Assembly: GCA_027886175.1 (NCBI GenBank)
Contig: JAJNNQ010000031.1
Coordinates: 6,584,501-6,648,500, forward strand
DNA length: 64,000 nt
Origin: Phylloscopus collybita
Taxonomy: Eukaryota; Chordata; Aves; Passeriformes; Phylloscopidae
Direction of reading: 5' to 3'
How positions within the stretch are numbered: the first letter of the stretch is position 1; every line of letters starts with the position of its first letter. The notes beneath the pieces were generated by a model. That model saw only the letters and a program-made list of their open reading frames with translations. It was not told the DNA's origin and ran no database searches. Below, in pieces: positions 53,605-64,000 of this stretch. The translations under genes and the position numbers were made by a program.

Positions 53605-53898
53605 TCTTCAAAGCGGGTGCCAAGAGAATGGTGCCAGACTTTTCAGTGGTGCCCAGCAGCAGGATGAGGAGCACTGGCTATGAACTAAAAAAGTTTCACC
53701 TCACCACAAGGAAGAACTTCTTTACGTTGAGGGTGGCAGAGCACTGGAACAGCTGCCCAGGGGGGGTGTGGAGTCTCCCTTTCTGGAAACATCCCAAACC
53801 TGCCTGGATACGTTCCAGGTAACCCTGCATTGGTGGGGGGGTGTGGACTGAGTGATATCCAGAGATCCCTTTGAACCCAAATAATTCTGTGATTCTCT
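53605..53898 (+). mobile_element. CR1 LINE 3' end
   Basis: In + orientation the block follows the CR1 C-terminus and 3' UTR closely: 'ttcagtggtgcccagcagca', a frame reading TTRKNFFTLRVAEHWNSCPG, then 'ggtgtggagtctccctttct' and the terminal 'aattctgtgattct'. It is severely 5'-truncated, as most CR1 copies are. It ends about 90 bases before the DARS1 CpG island, so the insertion sits directly upstream of that promoter. Confidence 0.93.
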
Positions 53899-53989
53899 AA
53901 TATTACCTCTGGCCACAATGTGATGGACTGGATCAGGGCGAGTGAGGACCTAACCCACCCTGCCTCAGCCCTGCCCAGCCCAGCTCCGC

Positions 53990-54620
53990 AGAATTCGCTG
54001 CAGCATCATCAGCGCTGGGTTGGCGGTACCGAGACTCGCCAGGATGGCAGCGGCTCCCTGACAGCACGGCTTCTGAGGGGAACAAGAACTCGCCGACACC
54101 GCCCCAGCCCCGCTGGGAGGGCGGCGAAGCGGCCCCGCCCTCAGCCCGCCCTGAGGGCGCCGCGGGGTAGCGCGCGCTGCGGGCGGCGGGCAGCGCGTGC
54201 AGGTGCCAGCTCTCGCGATACGCTCGCCCGGCGCTGGGCGGGGCAGGGGCAGGCGCGGTGCTCTCGCGAGAGTCGGGCGCGCGGAAGCGGCGTGGCGTGC
54301 GCGGCGCTGTGTCGTGAGGGAGCGTGGGGGACCGTGAGGGCCGCACCGGCCGCCGCAGGATGCCGAGCGCCGCCGGCCGCGGGCAGGGCCAGGACCGCCG
54401 CCCGGAGAACGAGGACTCGTCGGCGGCTGATGTGGGTCTCCGCAGGAAACGCGGCGGGCGCGCTGTTGAGGCTCCCCAGGGTGGGGGGGCTGGGCCCCGG
54501 TGGGGTTTGGCTGAGCCCCGGCGGGGTTTGGCTGAGCCCGGGGACACAGCTGCCCTTGGCTTTACCCTGCCTGTCCCCCCACTCCCCCTTCGCCGGGCCC
54601 AGCCTCTGATTGCCTGAAGA
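53990..54620. promoter_or_regulatory. DARS1: DARS1 CpG-island promoter with TCTCGCGAGA elements
   Basis: GC and CpG density are very high across this block and the DARS1 start codon lies within it. No TATA box is seen. A perfect TCTCGCGAGA palindrome is at 54262-54271 and a one-mismatch copy, TCTCGCGATA, at 54211-54220, 51 bases apart. An ETS-type GCGGAAGCG lies at about 54281-54289. The TCTCGCGAGA element is known from TATA-less, broad-start and often bidirectional housekeeping promoters. The ATG is 89 bases after the perfect copy, so transcription probably starts near 54270-54340; the exact start is inferred. Long open frames on both strands here reflect GC content. Confidence 0.9.
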
Positions 54621-57600
54621 GCTCCACTGCCCCAGAAACACCTGGGCTGCTCCCCCACATTAGGAGGTTTCTGCGGGGGCTCCTGCTGGCCTGGCAGGTG
54701 CTTCTACCTTGTATGTGAATATCGCAGAGCAGTGCTGAAAAAATTGTAAGCCGGTGTTTCGGCAGGAAGAAAAAAGTACTAACAATGAGCATCAGTTCAT
54801 TTTGTTATAAAGTAATTTTTGCTTATTTTTGCATCAGCAACAAGGAATTCCAGGTATTGGTGGCTTCCTTTAAGTTACAAATATGCCACAATTCATCAAA
54901 AGCAAACAAGCAAAAGACCCTCCCCAAATAAAGTATTTAGTAGGAACTTTGTTTCATGTATTGAATAGAATAAAATAAATAAACCAAGGAATTTTATTTG
55001 GACATTAATGGGCTTAGTTAGGAAACCAGAACTATGATATTTTGGTGAAAATGCTGCCTCCTCTGTGCCTTACCTGGAAGATTTTGTTAACAGTCAGGCT
55101 CCACCGGGCTGTGACAATTACATGTGATCTGCTGGATTTCTCAGTGTGCTTGAATATGGGAAGGAAATATTTAATCTATCTACTTCCCTAGGACTCAAAT
55201 TTGGAGGAGTAGGCTCTTTGTAGAGATAATCACACTAACTATCTGTGTAACAAGTAATGATCCTCATGCATGGTTGATGTTGCTGGAATTACTTTTTTCT
55301 TCCAAGGCACGGTTGTTATCTCTCCCTTGTCTATCTCCTATGAGTCCAAAATGCAATTTTTAAAATATAGCTAATTATTTTGTGTTCCCTCAGTTCACTC
55401 TGTGATGATGTTGTTCAGTTTTTGGTTTTTTTTTTTTGGTATGTGCTTCTTTGATATGTTTCTCACCTCCATTCTAGGATTATGCTAAGGAAAGGTATGG
55501 AGTGTCATCAATGATACAATCCCAAGAGAAACCAGGTCAGTTGAAAAACAAAAAAGTTTTGGCAAGAGAGGGGGGTGGGAAAGAAGGAAAAAAGAAGTTA
55601 CCTACGAAATATCTTCAGTATTTCCTTGAGACACTTTTTCATTCAAATCCCACTGGCATTTCCCCCCTTTATTTGGAATACATTTGGCACTTGTGAGATG
55701 CTTGCATTTGGAGTGCCATGTCCAGTTTTGGTGTCTCCAGTGCACGGAAGGCATTAGCATTTTGGGGAGCTACCATGTTGCTCAGGGGACTGGAGCACAG
55801 CATCTGAGGGAGCTGGACTTGTTCATCCTGGAGAGGAGGAAGCTGTGGGATGATCTTACAGGTTAAATCTACTTAATGGGAGGGTGTAGGAAAGATAAGG
55901 CCAGGCTTGGAAGGTGTGTGGTAATTGGACTGGAGGTCATGGGCACAAGTCAGAACAGGAAATTGAGACTGGAGGAAATAAAAAAAAAAAAACAAAACAT
56001 GAGTGTGGTTGAATATTGGAGTTCAGTTTTGGATTGAAAGTTGCCCTTGCCTGGACCATGCCTTACACAGTTTGTTGATTTTGTGTCTGTCCATCATTGT
56101 GGACTTTTTTAAATTATTCAGTTATTTTTGTTTATAATGTACTGCGTCGTGAGGTGTCAGGTTTTTTCTGTGTTTGGAGTAAGTTCTGCTGGGACTTAGT
56201 ACAGCAGTGCTCTCTCTCTGAGTATGGTCTGCCTGCTTTTGCAGCTTTCAATTTCTCCTGTATATGGGCACCAAATCGATTAATATTGGACATTAATATT
56301 TATGGATTTTATCAGTCATACCACTCTGAATACAGGAAATCCTGATTTTCTCCTGATGGGGAATTGGGATTCAGAAAAACTCAGTGGCTGGAGAGCAATC
56401 TCCCAGGCCAATATCCCAAGAAACAGTAATCTTTGTATTAAATTCAGTGCATGAAATGGTAATGAGGGAAAGTAACAGACTGGCTTCTTGTAACTTCTTC
56501 ATAGTAAAATGTAAAACAGCAGCATCATCTGTGATTAGGTGGTATATTTTCTCCTTTGAGTGGTTGTTTTGATTGATCCCCCTTTAGGAAGGGAAATGCA
56601 GAATGTAGGGAAGAGAAGCACTCACAAGAGCACTCAGGTTGAAAACAACTGAAAGGGAGCTTTATGTCAAGAATGTTAGCAGGACAAGAGAATCAGCAGA
56701 GACTGCATTAGCAGTCATTGTTGAATAAAATACATTCTAGCTGCCAGAGAAAGGGAACTGGAGTTGAAATCACATTGGAAGCAGCCCAGCTCTGTGTTTC
56801 CTCTCCTGGATTGGCATCCCAGAGCAAGCAGCTGTGTGGGGGACCTGAGCTGGCACACTGAGATGGCAGATCAAGTCCTGCTTTCGTGGAGGAATGCCAA
56901 CTGTCTCATATTCAGTAGAAACACTCAAAAGTACTGGAGAAAAAATACGCTGAGAAGGAAAATTCTGAAAGCTAGAGGAAATTACATGAAAAAGGCTGAG
57001 TGTCATATTTAGTTGTGTTGTCCCCTTTCCTCCTTGTTTAAAAAAAAACTTCTCAGTGTATGGACAATGTTGAGGGAGTTTTCCATTTGGCTTAAAATAC
57101 AATCTATATCATTCCTTCTGTTCTGTAATATTAGGACATGGTTATCCAGAACACCAAAATTGGGTAACAATAAAAGACAAAATGTCTATAACAAAAAAGC
57201 TGAAGATCAGCCTAGTCCCTTCCGTGAGACTAATGCACTTTTATTTACAGATTCAATAATTCCTGCCAGGGAGAGCTCTTGCCAAAGGGTTCACAGGAGG
57301 GTGAGATACTGTCATCAGTAGATCCCCAAAGTGTTCTGCTTGCCTTGGGTGTCATGGAGGAGCTGCTGCTTGGGACAGGGAGTGGTGGTGAAGCAGAGAT
57401 AGGCGTGTTCCCCTCTATCTGGAGTGTATAGATTTTGTTTCTGAAGTCTGTGTGAAGTCTCTGAGGGCTGCCTGCCATTTCTAAATCAGAGTAGCCAATG
57501 CTGCTACGAGGTGTGCAGCCCACACAGCATCTGGTGAGCAGAGCCAGCGCAGCCCAGCCCTGGCTGGCAGCTCAGAGGGAGCTGCAGCAGTGGTGCTGTT

Positions 57601-59104
57601 CTGCTCACTCCAGTTGCTGCACTGTCCTGGGGTCACTGGCTGGACAGGGTACTCACTCAGCTTACAGTGATCAGCACAAGTTATTCTTTCCAAGGAGTAG
57701 GCTTATTGTCCTTTTGCCATGCTGATAGATTCCTTTTCCTCTGCAGGCAAATTAAAACTTCTCAGGTTCACAACTCTGTTTCTCCACCCTGCTCTGTTGA
57801 GCTCACACACACCTGTGCCTCCTTTCTTGGCCCACTTAAGTCTTTCTTCTGCTTACATTGGCTGCCCTGGCTATCTGATGTTCTTGCCTCCTGTCATGTC
57901 AGATTTTGAGTCCTTCCTGCCTGCTTGAGGCTATGATTGCTAGTAAAACTCCATTTTTGGCCATTCCTTTTCTCTCCCTTCAGATCCTTGATCTCCTATC
58001 CCCTCCCTAGAAGCTGCTTTCATCTAATGCTTTTGGTTTTCAGGTTTTTATGTCAAACTTGCCTTTTTCAGATTTTTCCAGTACTTTGAAGATGCTGGCA
58101 CTACACAGAGACAGCAGAAATATTGGTCATAGTGTTCTAAATTCCATGATGCAGGATAAATTATCTTAGTAAACAGGTTGATGTGACATGCAGGGAATGG
58201 GGTCTGGAGGTGAAAGTGTTGTTTTATGTATCCCACACAGCTTCCTGGACTTTTATCCTCCCATGTTTAGAAGAGAGTTCTGAGAGAAAAATAAGGATAT
58301 TTAGTATATTGGAAAGAAGAGATTGGGCTATACATTAAGGGAAGAAAGAACTAGATTTGGAAAGTGTCAGAGGAAGGAAGCAAAGTGGCATAGTTGCTAG
58401 ATCCAGCTCATTGCAGTGGAGCACAGTGACAGGAACAGGGCACAGTGACCATCAGGAATTTTATTTTCCCTGTGAGGGTGACCAGGGATTGGTACAGGTT
58501 GCCCAGGAAGAGTTTCCCTTCCTGGAAATACTAAAAAACCATCAGAATATGATCTTGGAAAGCTGGCTCACTGCCATCCTGCTTGTGCATGGCATTGGGT
58601 GGGATGACTTCCAGACTCCTCCCAGCCTCAGCTATTCTGTGATGATGTGATCTGCTGTTGGAAGAAAGGGCTTTATGATGTTACTTTGTGGATATTGTTT
58701 ATTACGCTTTTTATGAAAGGTGAAATAATTTTTAATAATTAATATGATATACCAATTCCTGTGCTAAATGTGTCTTGTTTACCCTTGGTGAAACATGAAT
58801 TGTTAGGTATCCAAAAGACTTTAAAAAATATTTGTCTAATTCAGGTGGTTCCTGAAACAGTAGGGATCCATGAAAGGTGTACCACCTCATTCTGTCTTTG
58901 TGCTTCTGCCTAGAAAATGTTTTAACTTTGTAACAATACAGTTTCAAGTTGACTGAGGTAATTTCAACTCTTTGAATATTGAACTCTTAGAAATACTGAG
59001 GGTTGTGGGTTGTGATGGTTGCACATTTCCTATAATACTACACAAAGTTTGAGTATCAGAAATTGCTGGCAAATGATAACATCTTTATTCCCATTCCCTT
59101 CCCA

Positions 59105-59138
<34 letters not shown>

Positions 59139-60489
59139 GCACACTGACACATACACACTTTATGAATATATTTGAGTCAATTTCCTATTACATTTCTCTC
59201 TGCACTTCCATTCTGTTTGGGATTTGATGCGTGTCTGTGCAGAGAGAACTGCATTGCCCTGACATAAGCTAATAAAACTTTCCAATCCCCTAAATCCCCA
59301 GTGCAGAATAATAGGCTTGCAGGGCAAGCTGTGACTGGTATTCAGAGAGAGAAGGAAGGAGTCCAGAAGAGCAGATGGTAATCTGGAGCAGGCAAAAGTT
59401 GGGGTTTTTTTCCAAGACTTTAGAAAAGTTCTGTCAGGAAAAGTCTACAGTGCAAGTGTCTTAGCAAATTTAGTGTTATTTTGAAACAAGGGAGAAGTTT
59501 GTGAGAAAAGAAGCATGCAAGGAATAACAGCACGCACCCAGCATATTGTTAGTCCATAATGGTTGTATACAATTTTTAAAGTTTTGATTTATTTAAAAAT
59601 ATTTTCTTTGATAACTTCTTTTTCCCTTTGCTATCCAAAGTGTGTCCTTTCCAAGCCATGCATTCCTGTTGTTATTTAACTTTGCAGCAACATTGGGTTT
59701 GAAGGGTTCTTCTGATCCAGTTTTGACTCTGACAGTGATAGTAGTGCTTGATCAGGTTGCCAAAGAGATTCTCCTTAAATGGATGTTAACCATTTTACAC
59801 AGTAATACTCTTGTTGCTCCAAAATGCCATTGTTTTAATCAAAATAAATATTTTTAAATTTATCATGCACATTTATTTGTGGTTTCTTTCTGTCCTTTAT
59901 TTTAAATAATAGTTATTTTACAGTTATGTGCATCCTGCTTACATAAGGTGGATACAGAGAGTAGTCATGTTACCTCTGAGCCTTTGTTTTGCTGGGTTCA
60001 GCACGGCAGCTTTGACCCTGCACAGTGCAGCAGGGACACATCCCTTAGGCAGCAGAAATTCAGACTAATAAGTGCAGGTAGTACAGTGAAGTCCTATCAA
60101 AACCAGTGTAGTCCTGCTGGGTTCTGCCATCCGTGAACTACATGAGTCTTGCTGTGGTAAAGTGCAGTTTGACCCTGCTGTGTAAGTCAAAAATAAACTT
60201 GAACAATTTAAAGCTACTGGATCAAGCACAAGTCACTAAGAAAGGAAATGTGATCTTGTGTGTTTTTAGTAAGTCAGTTACACCGTTGATGCAAAAAATA
60301 ATTTTTTGGATTTAATATCAATAGCAATGATAAAAAGTGTATTTGGAGTTTAAAGGGAAAAACTGTTTTAAAATGCTTGTTTTTTCTGTAATTCAGATAG
60401 AGTTTTGGTTCGCATTAAAGACTTGACGGTGGAGAAGGCTGATGAAGAGGTTTGGGTTCGTGGCAGAATTCACACCAGCAGAGCTAAAG
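54360..60489 (+). CDS. DARS1: Cytosolic aspartyl-tRNA synthetase, first three coding exons (3' partial)
   Basis: AspRS is a class II enzyme that charges tRNA-Asp with aspartate in the cytoplasm; in animals it is part of the multi-synthetase complex. Three coding exons are visible: 54360-54431 (24 codons, phase 0), 55478-55535 (acceptor TTCTAG, donor GTCAGT) and 60397-60489 (acceptor ATTCAG, donor GTGAGA). They splice in frame into 74 codons plus one base. Exon 1 encodes the variable N-terminal extension (MPSA start, ATG with A at -3). Exon 2 reads [19 protein letters not shown], nearly identical to human. Exon 3 reads [20 protein letters not shown] and then the OB-fold start with HTSRAK, the beginning of the tRNA anticodon-binding domain. 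The next exon (expected near QCFLVLRQQ in the human protein) was not found before base 64000, so the catalytic domain with the class II motifs lies outside. Exon boundaries match conserved positions. Confidence 0.97.
54432..55477 (+). other. DARS1: DARS1 intron 1
   Basis: The 1046-base intron starts with GTGGGT inside the CpG island and ends in a T-rich tract and TTCTAG. The donor is chosen because it leaves an acidic residue before DYAKERYG, as in the human protein. Two near-identical 18-base passages (GGGGTTTGGCTGAGCCCC type) lie in tandem at about 54502-54540. Nothing else is recognised. Confidence 0.92.
55695..55985 (+). mobile_element. CR1 LINE fragment in DARS1 intron 2
   Basis: In + orientation this follows the CR1 stretch encoding the ORF2 C-terminus: 'ggagtgccatgtccagttttggtg' type text, then 'gggactggagcacagcatctgagggagctggacttgttcatcctggagagga' (quoted here in part only as the LELGLF-LEKRRL region), and 'ggtcatgggcacaa'. 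It stops in an A-run and lacks the terminal 3' motif, so both ends are truncated. It has the same orientation as the host gene. Confidence 0.85.
58380..58650 (+). mobile_element. CR1 LINE 3' end in DARS1 intron 2
   Basis: The surest part is from about 58475 onward, with 'gtgagggtgacc', 'tacaggttgcccaggaagag' and the end 'tattctgtgatgatgtgat', which is the CR1 3' UTR and a degenerate copy of its terminal repeat. It is in + orientation and more diverged than the copy at 53.6 kb. The left boundary is uncertain. Confidence 0.8.
59106..59138. repeat. CA dinucleotide microsatellite
   Basis: About thirteen CA units run into four AT units. It is intronic and probably polymorphic in length. Confidence 0.93.
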
Positions 60490-63400
60490 GTGAGAGGGCT
60501 CCAGGGTTTTTGGTTTTATTTCCTCATTAGTACAACCTTAGTGTTTATTTTGGTTTCATGACCTGTTGCTTATGTCTTGCATTCAGGAAAACTTTGCCAC
60601 CTGGTTACTGAGGGTTGCCTCAGTATCACTTTGACTGGTTCTTTCCTTTTTTTCCACCTCTCTTTTTCCCAAGAGGGAAAAGAAGATTTTGATTTTAGCT
60701 GTGTGGAAATCACTCATTGCAGTAAAAGGGAATTTTTGTTTTACTGTATTGCTAAATAACATATGGAAAATTGTAAATAAAAGTAATTTAAAAATGTCAT
60801 CATTCTCCGTAAGGAGTTGTGAGATACAACACTCCTAAGCATCTACAGTAAAACATATTTGTATTATAAATGTATCTGTTGTCAGACAGGGCATACTTCT
60901 TCTGCTGCACATGTATATTTTCACCACACCTTTTCTTTGACAGGAAACAAAAATCTGTTAAAATTTCAGAATTCTTACTTTCGATTGCTGGTATCTAATT
61001 ATATCAATTTGAACTTCAAATAAGAAGCATCATCTTTCTTTAGCTAGACAAAAGGGAAACCCTTTTGTAGGTTCTCAGCAGTGTGGGCTGACACACTTGG
61101 CTGTCTGACAGCCATATTTCTTCCCTGGAATCAGAAGTTCCCTCTGGAGGCCAGGTTGCCATATGCAGACTTCAATAGGCTTTGGCTTTTGCAGCTGACA
61201 TCAGATGCTGACAACTGTAATGCTGGTTTCAGTTATGTTTGGCAGCTCTGTAGATATAAATAACTTGTCTTTCCAAAAATTGAAAAAAAAAAAAAGGCAT
61301 AAAGAAATTATCATCACAAACAAAACTTTACAGTAGTCTTAAAATTGGGAATGATGCAAATTAGGGGTGAGAATCCAGTACAGAATATTGTCAAGATACC
61401 AGCTTAATTTCTCTTTTTGAGAATTCATTTTCTTAAAACATGTCCCTCTTAATGAGTGTCTGTGCTGCAGTCAGTTAAAATCAGGAACGGCTTTAAAATA
61501 TATACATATGATGCACATTTTCATTTGTGTTAGAATCTTTAAGGAGTCCTCTGTGATTTCCTCAGTAATTTTGTAATGGAAATCTCTCCGTTTATTAAAG
61601 AAGTTGTCAGCTCCAAAAGCTGTGAAAACTTCAGTCATGACATCATGAAGTTGTTCAGACAGAAGACACTCCCTCTGATTTAAGTGTTACTGTTATTACT
61701 ATCAGTATATAAATTAGAATATCCTTATGGCTGTTTTTTTTTTTTTTTTCCAATTATAGGAAGAGTTCAGACTGTTAACAGAATTCAGGATATTAGAAGC
61801 AGGTATCTATGCAGACCTTGAAAGCAGTGTAAACTTCTGTGGTTGTTGATTGCTCTCTGTAATACATCAATATGTGGGGTCTTGTATGTTAAATACATTT
61901 ATGTCAAACACAGTAACATCTCTCTAACAAGGCAATATGAACTTAAGAGAAGCTGTTGTAATCCTTCACTTTGACCTCAGGAAAGACTTTTGTTTTTGTT
62001 GAAACAACAGTGTTTATTTTCAAAACTCTTTAACACAACCTGAAGATTGAGAGCAAAAGGAGTTGATCATGGGCATGAATGATCTGAGTTTATTGATGAT
62101 GTCTCTCGTTCCCTCTTGGTCTGACAACACAGAACAATTCTGACATTCAGGGAGTGCTGCTAGGGAATGCCATATGCTTGTTTACTTAAGCTTTGGGGAA
62201 AGAATCTTACAAGACAAGCAAATGTTTAAGAGTAAAAAGTAATATTAGCCTTTCCCACACACAACATGGCACTATTCCTACCACTGGAAAGCCTTGCAGG
62301 AAACAGGAAAATCTTTCACAAAAACAAGCTTAAGTTTTTCTCAGAAACTTGAATTTGACTCCTAAATAACCAGCATAGCCTTTATTTAACCCTGTCTGGT
62401 TCTGACCAATAAACCAAAAAAAAATTGATGGGAACAACTGCAGATTCCAGCTGTCTCCTATAGCAAGTCACTCATGGAGTCTGATGGAAAATAACTGAAG
62501 GATGTGTAAAGAATGGGGTGTTGGGAATTTCTGTGGGTTATACTAAAATTAAAGTTCACAGGGCCCTGTGGTTTGTATCATAGACTGCATAAATGTTATT
62601 TCTGGCCTTATTTTAAAGCCAGCCTAATCTACTGATCACATTTATCATTGAAAAGCCCTTGGGAATTTGGTCTGGGTTTGGCCAGGCAGCTGGGGCTTGT
62701 GCAGAATGTTAGACCTGAACTAGAATTTGAATTAGGAATCCAAAGGTCTATGAGGCATCTGAAAATAAGAATTCCACCAAGAGCAATTTAAGTATTGGGC
62801 CAAATTTTATAATAAACCATGTAAAGTCTTCTCTTTGTTGGCAAATGTATGTAACCATCATTTAATTTATACAACCAACGTTGTTTTACTCTTTATACAT
62901 GTTACTTCCTTACATCATTTTCTTTCATAAGGTCTTGTGTGATTTGGTGCTTCTGTCCAACACAGGTGGGGGATTACTGGTTGGTTTATGTGCTTATTTT
63001 TAATGGAATTCTCTTATTTTCTGTGAATATTCTATGCATTTTACTGTGTCAGCTGTTTTTAACCAAATTTCTTTGGAAACATTTCATCTTTTAGGCATTC
63101 TTGTGGGACAGGGTATTGTTTTTTTAATAGGAACTTAGAGTACTTTACTGTTGAATGTGAGTAAATTAGTGCTACACTTTTCACCTAAACACCATGTAAG
63201 CATTTTCAAACACATAAAGAAGATCCCATTGTCCATTTTTTTTCTTATTCAAATGCTTCCGTTTTCACATCTCTTGATCTTGAAAGGCTTCTAAGCATGA
63301 GCTAGATTTGATTATGGCTGGTCTTTTTGATGCTTTATTTTGAATGCCTTCAGCTCTCTCAGGAAAAGTTCTCTTCTCTTAATCTTTGTGCCGGGATATT

Positions 63401-64000
63401 TTAACCAGTCCTGTGAGTGAGGTCTGTTTGATCACTTATCTTCTGTGTGATTAGAAGTGGTTGCATTCTGCAAAACATCCTCCTCCTCCTTCATGAAAAC
63501 AGCTACTGTTACTCATGGCAAAGACATTTGAATCCTTTTATAATGCAGATATTCATCAGACCTCCAGTTTTTGAGATAAAGTACAACCACCAGACTCCTG
63601 AGGGTGAGGAGCTGAGCAAGCTGGTCTTAGTGACTAAGATGTCCCTGCTCGTTGCAGGGGATTGGACTGGATGGCCTTTAAAGGTCTCTTCCAACCCAAA
63701 CTATTCTGTGATAGCAGGTCCTTTCATTATTTCCCTGTCTTGTAGTTGAGTTACATCGTAGCTGTCTTCAGCTGTGCACTTTTTGTTTGAACACCTAGTG
63801 CATCAGTGCTGAAACTTTGATCGTATTTTGCTAAATTGTTTGTGACTAAAATCATGGAGACAAATACTATCTCCTAGGAAATACTGTATCTAGCCACACT
63901 GTAAGAAACACTGAGATGTCAAAGATGTGAGATGTAACTCCCTTATCTAAAGAAACTCAGCATATCATGTCCTGTGGAAAAATTGTACTTTCTTTGTTGA
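60490..64000 (+). other. DARS1: DARS1 intron 3 (partial)
   Basis: The intron starts with GTGAGA and has no acceptor-plus-exon match to the next conserved AspRS segment before the window ends. It contains a T-run at about 61734-61750 followed by a TATAG acceptor-like site, but the sequence after that does not read as AspRS. A CR1 3' end lies at 63612-63713. Confidence 0.85.
63612..63713 (+). mobile_element. CR1-type LINE 3' end in DARS1 intron 3
   Basis: Only about 100 bases remain: 'gatgtccctgctcgttgcag', 'ggattggactggatggcc', 'tcttccaacccaaactattc' and 'tgtgatag'. This is the typical CR1 3' UTR end in + orientation. Confidence 0.88.

Larger units (their letters stand above)
55536..60396 (+). 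other. DARS1: DARS1 intron 2
   Basis: The 4861-base intron begins GTCAGT and ends ATTCAG. It carries two CR1 fragments and a CA microsatellite, listed separately. I see no embedded gene. Confidence 0.92.

Noticed and set aside
53920..54658. Open frames of 166-241 codons on both strands at the DARS1 start
   Set aside because: Same cause: a GC-rich island. None has a recognisable domain, and the DARS1 exon 1 frame is the only one supported by splicing to conserved exons.
61735..61800. T-run plus ATTATAG acceptor in the DARS1 third intron, considered as the start of exon 4
   Set aside because: The sequence after the acceptor does not encode the expected AspRS segment in any frame and soon meets stops.
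1..64000. Search for tRNA, rRNA, CRISPR, bacterial operons or endogenous viral genes
   Set aside because: No tRNA B-box with matching cloverleaf, no repeat-spacer array, no clustered ORFs and no recognisable viral protein frame was seen. The window is ordinary vertebrate DNA.

Overview
The window is vertebrate nuclear DNA, almost certainly from a bird. The evidence is: spliced genes with long introns, isolated CpG islands in an otherwise AT-leaning background, several CR1 LINE fragments with the CR1 3' end typical of birds, low overall repeat content, and a chemokine receptor whose sequence is closest to what I recall of avian CXCR4. The order CXCR4 then DARS1 on one strand is the arrangement known in other vertebrates. 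A passerine is plausible but I cannot establish the species.

Layout. 1-9189: intergenic DNA upstream of CXCR4, with microsatellites, one probable CR1 scrap and a nearly C-free G/T tract at 8683-8862. 9190-12780: CXCR4 on the + strand. It has a TATA-containing CpG island, a 13-codon first coding exon, a 1.58-kb intron and one large exon for the rest of the receptor, ending at an AATAAA signal. 12780-53990: about 41 kb with no confirmed gene. It holds a damaged CR1 element (35803-36570, minus), two CpG-raised blocks that look like distal promoters or enhancers (39590-40210 and 51920-52210), a non-coding block with a perfect 21-bp palindrome (20500-20900), a possible L2-like LINE relic near 41.1 kb, and two minus-strand stretches (45871-45963 and 46682-46901) that look like decayed coiled-coil exons. 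53605-53898: a CR1 3' end. 53990-54620: the DARS1 CpG-island promoter. 54360 to the window end: the first three coding exons of DARS1 (cytosolic aspartyl-tRNA synthetase) on the + strand; the rest lies beyond base 64000.

The two genes do not form a functional unit. CXCR4 is a tightly regulated G-protein-coupled receptor for the chemokine CXCL12, with a TATA promoter and AU-rich 3' UTR. DARS1 is a housekeeping translation enzyme with a TATA-less promoter carrying TCTCGCGAGA elements. The gene-free DNA between them is the natural place for distal control elements of CXCR4.

I found no novel multi-gene system, CRISPR array, RNA gene or recognisable endogenous virus. The observations most worth checking are the candidate relic exons, the CRE plus X-box block, the CpG-rich block 2 kb upstream of DARS1, and the 21-bp palindrome.
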